A stretch of DNA of 6,492 nucleotides from an uncultured Oscillospiraceae bacterium (GTDB taxonomy: Bacteria; Bacillota; Clostridia; Oscillospirales; Oscillospiraceae), in contig CALWYM010000095.1 of assembly GCA_944385775.1 (NCBI GenBank), forward strand, positions 1-6,492, read 5' to 3'. Positions 6,355 to 6,492 of this stretch are shown here, one piece after another (the first letter of the stretch is position 1; every line of letters begins with the position of its first letter). The notes below the pieces were generated by a model that saw only the letters and a program-made list of their open reading frames with translations, made no database searches and had not been told where the DNA came from. Both the position numbers and the translations under genes were made by a program.

Positions 6355-6360
6355 CCCCCT
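6355..6360 (-). promoter_or_regulatory. Ribosome binding site of the CDF gene
   Basis: On the minus strand AGGGGG lies 6 nt before the ATG at 6348-6346, a good distance. The in-frame TTG one codon earlier (6351-6349) would be only 3 nt away, so the ATG is the likelier start. Confidence 0.75.
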
Positions 6361-6392
6361 TTTTAAAATTCCGGAGTTTTTTTCAAATTATT

Positions 6393-6421
6393 CGGCGCAG
6401 CCCGATTTAAAAGCTGCGCCG
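6393..6421 (-). promoter_or_regulatory. GC-rich hairpin in the CDF mRNA leader
   Basis: CGGCGCAGC (6393-6401) and GCTGCGCCG (6413-6421) are perfect 9-bp inverted arms around an 11-nt AT-rich loop. The element falls between the predicted transcription start (about 6436) and the ribosome binding site (6355-6360) of the CDF gene. It is not followed by a T-run on the minus strand, so it is not a terminator for that mRNA. It could be an RNA structure affecting stability or translation, or a DNA operator for a regulator. The structure is seen; the role is unknown. Confidence 0.55.
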
Positions 6422-6442
6422 CAAATCTTTTTATGCCACGTC

Positions 6443-6471
6443 ATTTTATCACATTACTTTGCTCTTTTCAA
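6443..6471 (-). promoter_or_regulatory. Extended -10 sigma-A-type promoter for the CDF gene
   Basis: On the minus strand TTGAAA (6471-6466) is followed after exactly 17 nt by TAAAAT (6448-6443), and the -10 box is preceded by TGA, i.e. the TGn extended -10 motif. Both boxes match consensus at five of six positions. Transcription would start near 6436, leaving a leader of about 88 nt. The geometry is strong; activity is not proven. Confidence 0.75.
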
Positions 6472-6492
6472 TAATCTTCGCCCAAAAACTTT

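Noticed and set aside
6393..6430. Hairpin 6393-6421 as a plus-strand intrinsic terminator
   Set aside because: The T-run (TTTTT) starts several bases after the stem and no plus-strand gene lies upstream; a leader hairpin for the minus-strand gene fits better.
6352..6436. Manganese (yybP-ykoY) riboswitch in the CDF leader
   Set aside because: Considered because of the likely metal, but the leader is short and I could not find the conserved paired stems and loop sequences of that class by eye.

Overview
The window looks like a piece of a Gram-positive, Firmicutes-type chromosome, probably a clostridial gut or rumen anaerobe. This is an inference from several things: two lipoproteins with Gram-positive-style short Lys-rich signal peptides and lipoboxes, strong GGGGAGG/AAAGGAG ribosome binding sites, sigma-A-like promoters, moderate GC content and closely packed genes. 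No 16S or other taxonomic marker is present, so the genus cannot be named.

Left part (1-4209, + strand): a four-gene ABC importer operon of the carbohydrate-uptake (CUT1, MalFGK/UgpABCE-like) type. The order is ATPase (5' end cut off by the window edge), MalF/UgpA-type permease, MalG/UgpE-type permease, then a family 1 solute-binding protein. Spacings are 14 and 15 nt, and the last two genes overlap by 4 nt (ATGA), so one mRNA is expected. The binding protein would capture a sugar, oligosaccharide or glycerol-phosphate-like solute outside the membrane, the permeases would carry it across, and the ATPase would supply the energy. The substrate cannot be read from the sequence. The binding protein is odd because it has both a lipobox at its N-terminus and a transmembrane helix followed by KKKK at its C-terminus.

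Middle part (4210-5214): a good promoter, then a very acidic secreted lipoprotein with no arginine at all, a (Thr-Glu-Asn)n linker encoded by five 9-bp repeats, and what look like two successive small beta-rich (OB-fold-like) domains. Its function is unknown. A near-perfect bidirectional intrinsic terminator (13-bp stem) closes it.

Right part (5212-6492, - strand): a convergent gene for a cation diffusion facilitator (CDF) metal exporter. Its transport-site residues (Asn-x3-Asp and Asp-x3-Asp) point to manganese rather than zinc, and its C-terminal region is long enough for two tandem cytoplasmic domains. It has its own extended -10 promoter and an mRNA leader of about 88 nt containing a GC-rich hairpin. 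No mobile elements, CRISPR arrays, rRNAs or tRNAs are seen, and no gene-free stretch exceeds 300 bases. Overall this is mostly ordinary chromosomal content with a few unusual protein architectures; I do not see convincing evidence of a wholly new system.
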